A DNA stretch of 64,000 bases, from NCBI RefSeq assembly GCF_004379255.2, contig NC_056052.1, positions 13,300,589-13,364,588 of the forward strand. The letters are read 5' to 3'. The notes under the pieces were generated by a model. The model searched no databases. It worked only from the letters and a program-made list of their open reading frames with translations, and had not been told where the DNA came from. Within the stretch, counting starts at the first letter, position 1; each line of letters opens with the position of its first letter. Source of the stretch: Salvia splendens (taxonomy: Eukaryota > Streptophyta > Magnoliopsida > Lamiales > Lamiaceae). Positions 58,877-64,000 of this stretch are shown here, in pieces. Position numbers and translations under genes: made by a program.

Positions 58877-61565
58877 ATGGATAACAAGTCGAGTACCGGA
58901 AACACTTCAGGATCCGCCGATTCAAGTGCGGCGGCGTTTATGGCGGATATACTACAAAAATTTGGGGGACCAGAAAAGGCGATGGAGGCATTTGCCATGT
59001 TCGCGGCGGTAATGGGGAAATCTGCACCAGCCGTTTCTACATCTGCCGTATCACAACCGGGAACTTCAGGGGTTTCAACACCCAAACCGGTGGCTGTCGC
59101 AGAACCCACCACCGCTGTACCAGAAGAAGCCGTCACTGTTCAAGAACCAACCACCGCAGAATCTCGCGAAGAAGAAGCAGATCTGACCGCGGGGTTGGAG
59201 TTGTTGGCCGTAAGTGAGCCTAGGTTAGGTTCTGTCACTGAGGAGGTAAATCCTGTGTTTGCCGCCGTGGATTTTGTTGAGAGAGACACCCTGCCTGAAT
59301 CTGTGGGGGCGGGTCTTTCTACTGTTACTGATAGCCATACACAGTGGGAAACCCTTGTTGTGAAGGAGTTTATAGAGGGTGAAACCCCTGTTTTGGAGGA
59401 GTTGGTCGAGGGGGAAACCCCTGTTGTTGGTTGCGATGTTCCAACGGGCGGCGAAGCCCTAACTTCTGAAAGACAATCGGCTGGGGAAACCCCAGAAGTG
59501 GTTGAGGACACCGAAGCCCAATTTGTTACGGGAAGTCCGGGTGGGGTAGAGACCCCTATTTACATCGAGGGGGCAACCCCATTGATTGGGAAGGAAGACG
59601 ACCTCGCATCTGGCGAGGCACAGGAACCCGTCGACGACGGGATGACTCTAATGGTGGATCTGACTGATGTCCCCGATGGGACCGATTCACAGGTAAACGC
59701 AAGGGAAGCAAGGAGGCAGGCTCGTCGGAGTCTGCTTGATGAGATAGACGAAACCGTCCAGCAGACGGAGGAGGACATGCTGGGTCGAGGGGCCGCAACA
59801 CCTGAGCAGGCAGATTCTCCCAGACCTGACGATGGGGAGAGCGACGAGGAGGAGCGCAGACGCGCGGTCGAGAGGAAGAGGAAGGGGAAGCAGATCGCTT
59901 CTTCCTCGACCAAGAAAGCAAGAGGGAAGTCCGCCGACCATTCTCCCTCTCCACATGCTAAAATATCGTCCGATGCCGAGTCAGAAAGCCCTAATGAGTC
60001 CAGTAACTCCGAGGAAGAACAAGGAGTGGAGCTCAATTTTGAGCCGACAGAAATCTGGATAACTAAGGAACTGCTGAATGCGATGGGGAAGTTTGATGAC
60101 CCAAAACGTACAGCGATATATGCGGAGAAGAGTACCGTGGGGAAACATGCCAAATCGGGAAAGATGTACGATTAAGCAGAGCTTAAGGGGATCTCAAGCA
60201 ATGACGAGTTTCGGGGGTATATAGAGGCAATCGGCTTTGACTGGTTGCTAAAGCATAGCACCCTTAAGGTTCCGATAGACGTGGCACGGGAATTTTTCTC
60301 GACTTTCCGGTTTAAATCCACCACCGACTTGGATGCCGATTCCATTAACTTCAGGCTCTTCAATGAAGAGCATGTGATGAGTATCAGGGAGTGGACTCTA
60401 CGGATGGGTCTGCTAACGCGTACGGAAGATGACGAAGGTTTATGGAATGAGAGAATGGTTGGTCCACCAAAACTCACGCCAGGTTTCAAAGCGCAGAGCG
60501 CATGGGAGTTCTTGACTCATCCGAGGGTGGGTCAATTTAAAACTAGTTGTTCGAAGGCTCACCACATCGAAGACAGGGTTCTGAGGTTCGCCCAAACCTT
60601 CATTAGCTACAACCTGATGGGCACAGCCAACACCGCCTTGACAACCACCGACTTATACTTTACCTGGTGCATGGCCACGGGTGTACGTGTTCATTTGGGC
60701 TACTGGTTAGCTCAAGTCTGCCACCAAGTAACTGCCAATCCCTCCCGGCATCTATACACATGCCACCTTATGGGAGCTTATCTGCAGCGCAATGTGATTA
60801 TGAAGATCCACAAGGCTTGCCAGGAGGTGAAGATGTGTCTACCCCCCGAGGTTTTCAATATGGAGTACTTCTTCAACAAGGGGCTGCTAATCATGCACAA
60901 GAGGGATGTCTGTTTTTACGAAGTTGGTAAATCGGAGGCCCAGATCAAACAGGAACAAGAGGTGGCGGGTGTGAAGGACGTTGCTGATGCAGGTGATGCC
61001 AGGAAGCCAGTTGTGGAGGTGGATGCAATGAGAAAGGAAGTCAGTTGGATGAGATCCGAGATTCAAAGTGATGGAAGGGATTGTGGCCCTGCGGGGTAAA
61101 GGAAAAGACAGTGGTGAAGCTGAGAGAGTAAGGAAAGTTGCCGGAGTACGAATGGGAATGGTAGAAATGAGATCGGAGGTTCAGACGGTTAGGGAGGAAA
61201 TGGTGGCCCTCAAGGGGCGCGTTTCTGATCTGGTGGCAATGTCGTCCCGATGCACTGAGAAGATGACGGAGGGTGTCGCGTTAATAACGACAATGATGAA
61301 GTGGTTGCGCGAGAAATTCCCGGACGCACCAATATTACTTCCTGGACCTAGTGGCGGACCCAGGGCGCCAAGTCCAGGAGATCTATCTATCCGGAAGCAG
61401 CCACAAGTCACCAAGCCTTTAATCACTTCGTCCTCTACTAGACCCATGACCTTGAAGAAGACCGTACCCAGACAGACTGACGAGAGGAAAGAGAAGCCGG
61501 AATCACCGGCAAGAAAGAAAGCTAAAGTGACCCAACAGGCTGTGCCACCCAAGTCTGGCTCCTGA
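58877..61565 (+). pseudogene. Athila E2 third ORF (post-pol)
   Basis: The ATG at 58877 (MDNKSSTGNTSG) matches E1's start at 7878; an in-frame ATG 27 bases upstream is not conserved. Order: short helical part (FMADILQKFGGPEKAM), acidic segment with EGETP/EGATP-type repeats (residues about 160-235), charged linker, conserved globular part (about residues 440-690; GFDWLLKHS, MGTANTALTT, GYWLAQVCHQ), coiled-coil-like segment (REEMVALKGRVSDLV) and a basic tail PARKKAKVTQQ. I see no signal peptide and no transmembrane segment, so it does not look like an envelope protein. Breaks: TAA 60173-60175 and a shift near 61075. The natural end is TGA 61563-61565. Function unknown; the basic tail could be a nuclear signal. 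Confidence 0.78.
59345..59580 (+). repeat. Coding repeat that forms short hairpins (E2)
   Basis: Inverted repeats: GGG-AAA-CCC at 59345-59353; AGGGT-GAAA-CCCCT at 59376-59389 (one mismatch); AGGGG-GAAA-CCCCT at 59409-59422; CTGGGG-AAA-CCCCAG at 59481-59495; GGGGT-AGAG-ACCCC at 59543-59556; GGGG-GCAA-CCCC at 59569-59580. They encode GETP, VETP or GATP cores. Outer pairs vary but stay paired in most units. Confidence 0.82.
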
Positions 61566-62286
61566 GGGGGCCAGACCCCAAATTAATTTCCCCCAACCCA
61601 AGTAACTTTTACTTTTCGTCTTTTATTGCTTTCTGTTTCTACTTTTTGTTTGTTTTAATGTTCTGTGCCAGCATGCTTGCTCTGTACATATGTGTTGCTA
61701 CTTTCCACACTTAGCCCAATTTCTGGTCTAAGTGTGAGAAGGGGTTGAGCTGTTTTGCATGTTTGGTTTTGGTTGTTGTGCTTTCTCCCACTTAGCCCGG
61801 TGTACGATCTAAGTGTGAGAAGTTTGTTTATTTTGGCACGTTGTTTATTTGTTTGGTTTTCTGTTTTACATGTTTGTACTTCCCTATTTACCCCCCTTCA
61901 CTAGGATGGCTTGGGGACAAGCTTGAGTGAAGTGGGAGGGGGAGGGAATAGTTGCAGTCTGTGACTATAAGTCTTATAGTTTTTTTTAGGTCTTGTCTGT
62001 GTGTTACGTGTTGCATGAGCTAGTGGATACAATAAGGCATAAATATTCCCTTAGTGAGAGCGATTGAAGATAGGATACACGTCAACTTTGATGCCCTCTT
62101 CCTTAATAAACTAAAAGCGGTTTGGATGAAGTGAGGACGATAGAGGATACCTTAGATAACCTAGTTGTGCAGCCTTACTATAAAGTGAGTTATAAGCCTA
62201 AACACTTTGAGCTAACTTGTAAAAAATGGGCAGCCACTTGATGCTTAGGGAGTAGAGTATAAAGGAGAAAAAATGGGTTATGAAGG

Positions 62287-62411
62287 AATAAGCTGGACAA
62301 AGTCCAGAACTGGTGGTATAAGCTGGACGAAGTCCAGGAAAAGGAGGTATAAGTTGGACGAAGTCCAGGAAAGAAAAAAAAAAGGAGGTATAAGCTGGAC
62401 AAAGTCCAGGG
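62287..62411 (+). repeat. Array of four CTGGAC/GTCCAG hairpins (E2)
   Basis: Units at 62293-62307, 62323-62337, 62354-62368 and 62395-62409. Loops are AAA, GAA, GAA and AAA; stems are constant except a C to T at the first base of unit 3, which would give a U-G pair in RNA. Confidence 0.82.
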
Positions 62412-62944
62412 GGAAAATAAAAGAAGAGAAAAAAGGAGCTTAATTATCTAAGGGCAGGAAGTAAAAATTGCCTGACCTAGGAAATATTTGCCTTACCCAG
62501 AAAAGAGGGGAGATAATAAAAAGGGGAAACTCTCATAACCCAATGCATCAGTGGTGTAACTTTAACCTTGGAGCGTTTTTGGTCCTAACATCCCTGGTGA
62601 GGAATGAGTGATCGAGCGAACCTAACCGCTAGGAAATCCATAGGTTTCTTGACAAACTGATGAACCGTTTGGGTTGACGAAGGAAGAAGGAGGATTTGGA
62701 GACTGTAGACGATCGGAGAAGACTTAAGCTTGTGGGGACAGTCGCCTAAAAGTTGAAGCTAGTGCATGTTTATGTGTTGTGCTTTGTGTTCTTTGTGTGT
62801 TATTTTCTTTTCTGAGTCTGTTAGTTTTCTAGGTCTAGGTTTTTGTTTTTGTTAAATCTTGTTTGTAGGATCGTTCTTGGGAACCGTGCATTGAAATTCG
62901 CCTTATTTCATTTTCTTGACTTTCATACTTGAGGACAAGCATGG

Positions 62945-62961
62945 TTTAAGTGTGAGCAGTT
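62945..62961 (+). promoter_or_regulatory. Probable polypurine-tract position of E2
   Basis: TTTAAGTGTGAGCAGT lies immediately before the 3' LTR start and matches E1's 11699-11715. It is not strongly purine-rich. Confidence 0.5.
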
Positions 62962-63301
62962 TGATAAGGCTAATTTCATGCATAGGTCTAGGGCTTTAAT
63001 TCGTGAAATTTCTGGGTCTAACACCTGTTTTAAGCCAGGTGTGTGAAGATTTTTGCCAGGGCCAGCAAAGAAGGGAGACAGTTGCGTGGACCTAGGAAGA
63101 AGGCGAAAGAGTGGACATTATGCGGAAAATTGCTCGACGGAGGAAGCCTCGGAGTTGAAGGGTAGAATAGAGATTTATACGAAGACTCTAGAAGGTTATG
63201 TCCGCGTCTATAAAAGAGTGAAGCATGCACGCTGGAGGGATCCTCTCGGTTGGAGACCTCGCCAACAGCTTGTAGCTTAGTTCACTTTTCTTCACACACT
63301 T
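62962..63301 (+). repeat. 3' LTR of E2, cut to its first 340 bases
   Basis: It matches 47554-47893 with about 11 differences, then stops in the sequence TTCTTCACACACTT. Athila D follows directly. About 1211 bases of LTR, including the LTR end, are missing. TATA box at 63209-63216. Confidence 0.93.
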
Positions 63302-64000
63302 CTTCCTCTTAACTTCTCCTCGGTGTGGAAACGGTTTCACTTGTTTCTCTACACTTGTAGATCCTCTAGCTGCAGGTCTGTCTGACTCCTTCCTCACTAC
63401 TTCATTTTCCATTTCCGGCTCTGGGTCTAGGAAAATGGTTATTCCTTACTTGGTAATGGCCTCCCCAAATCTCCTTCCTGAAGGTCATCTTTTCTCCCGG
63501 AACTGCTTCCCTTTAAGTGCCCGGGTCTAGAGGTTGTACCCTTTCATTCCTTGCTTCCTGCGGGGCTTGTCTCCTCATTCGTCCTCATCTCTGGACCTTC
63601 ATACCCCTTCCCGGATCTTAAAGTAATTAGACTGATGTTAGCTCTACCAGGCATCCTTACTGAGGCGGGAATCTTGCCTTCATTCCCTCGCATCTCGCTT
63701 AAGGAAGTTGCTATCTGAGACAGTTGCTTTTCCATCATATCCATTGCCACCTTTTGCTCCTGCTGAGCATCCTGAAGCTTGTAGACTACGTCATTGTTCG
63801 ATTGCAAGTTGTTCTGCATATGCTGTTGAGAACTGACGAGGTCATGCACCATTTCATCCAGATTCTTTGGTGTTTTTGAATTTGGCTGACTGGGCCCCTG
63901 GGCCTGCACTTGGATTCGAACCACTCGCTTGATTCTTGCGAAGGTTTCCTTGCCCTCCTGAACTATTGTTGTACTGATTTCCTGGCCCTTGGTAGTTGGT
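63302..64000 (-). pseudogene. gag: Athila D, gag part, minus strand
   Basis: From 64000 downwards it reads an Asn/Gln/Gly-rich gag tail (NNSSGGQGN), then NLDEMVHDLVSSQQHMQNN, QLSQIATSLSEMRGNEGKIP and, near 63310, VKPFPHRGEVKR. In E2 itself the matching stretch runs on into EEPVDFMDIFG, which D carries at 47553. The two D pieces are therefore adjoining parts of one element. Frame breaks lie near 63544 and 63412. The gag start and 5' LTR are beyond the window. Confidence 0.9.

Larger units (their letters stand above)
61566..62961 (+). other. 3' noncoding region of E2
   Basis: This is the counterpart of 10311-11715. It holds nested CACTTAG/CTAAGTG hairpins (61706-61741 and 61789-61822), GCTTG-GGGA-CAAGC at 61909-61922 with a weaker copy at 62927-62940, and four CTGGAC/GTCCAG hairpins (62293-62409). 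No gene is supported. The last bases, TTTAAGTGTGAGCAGT, are the probable polypurine-tract position. Confidence 0.75.
47554..63301 (+). mobile_element. Athila-type retrotransposon E2 with internal duplication and cut 3' LTR
   Basis: Full order: LTR, tRNA-Asp primer site, gag, protease, RT-RNase H-integrase copy 1, a second copy of the same, the third ORF, 3' noncoding region, and 340 bases of 3' LTR. It is inserted in Athila D in the opposite direction. The left flank is ACCCT, and no matching right duplicate is present because the 3' LTR is cut. LTR parts differ at about 11 of 340 positions, roughly 3%. Frames are better preserved than in E1, with few breaks per gene. Confidence 0.93.

Noticed and set aside
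58877..61565. Envelope glycoprotein
   Set aside because: No signal peptide, membrane segment or Cys-rich ectodomain in either copy.
1..64000. Host gene, integrated pararetrovirus or a new defence-type operon
   Set aside because: All long coding stretches belong to LTR retrotransposons or LINEs. I saw no coat or movement protein motifs and no intron-containing host exons.

Overview
The window is plant heterochromatin made almost entirely of retrotransposons nested in one another. The elements are Athila-type Ty3/gypsy elements with tRNA-Asp-like primer sites, Tekay/Del-like chromoviruses with an initiator-Met primer site and a chromodomain, and L1-type plant LINEs with a C-terminal RNase H. 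This mix points to a flowering plant, probably a eudicot; I cannot name the species. I found no host gene, tRNA, rRNA or CRISPR array. Every coding region is damaged by stops, frameshifts or truncation.

Left part (1-22324). Athila element E1 (+, 1-13203, cut by the window edge) sits inside the integrase of chromovirus A (minus, 13204-22324). A's leader is also split by a solo LTR (17555-19038) flanked by the 5-bp duplication GTTAC. A in turn interrupts LINE 1 (minus, 22325-26048).

Middle (26049-42963). LINE 2 (minus) has its poly(A) end at 26164. Its endonuclease is split by chromovirus B (minus, 30469-42857), which keeps two ~3.26-kb LTRs and a CTTCC target duplication but has lost gag and the protease catalytic region. 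A mosaic join at 42863-42964 links a short LINE 2 remnant, a scrap of B-like LTR and the truncated chromovirus C.

Right part (42964-64000). Chromovirus C (+, 42964-46233) is reduced to an integrase tail, chromodomain and 3' LTR. It abuts Athila D (minus, 46234-47553 and 63302-64000), which is split by Athila E2 (+, 47554-63301). E2 contains a 3.06-kb direct tandem duplication of RT-RNase H-integrase, with copies about 0.3% different and a 32-base templated filler at the join. Its 3' LTR is cut to 340 bases.

The most unusual signals are not extra genes. They are RNA-hairpin arrays in both Athila elements (a coding repeat that folds into GAAA/GCAA-loop hairpins, and three hairpin classes in the 3' noncoding region, one with a paired base change), a third Athila ORF with no env-like features, and an apparent extra leader ORF ahead of gag in chromovirus A. 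All are read by eye and need family-level comparison.
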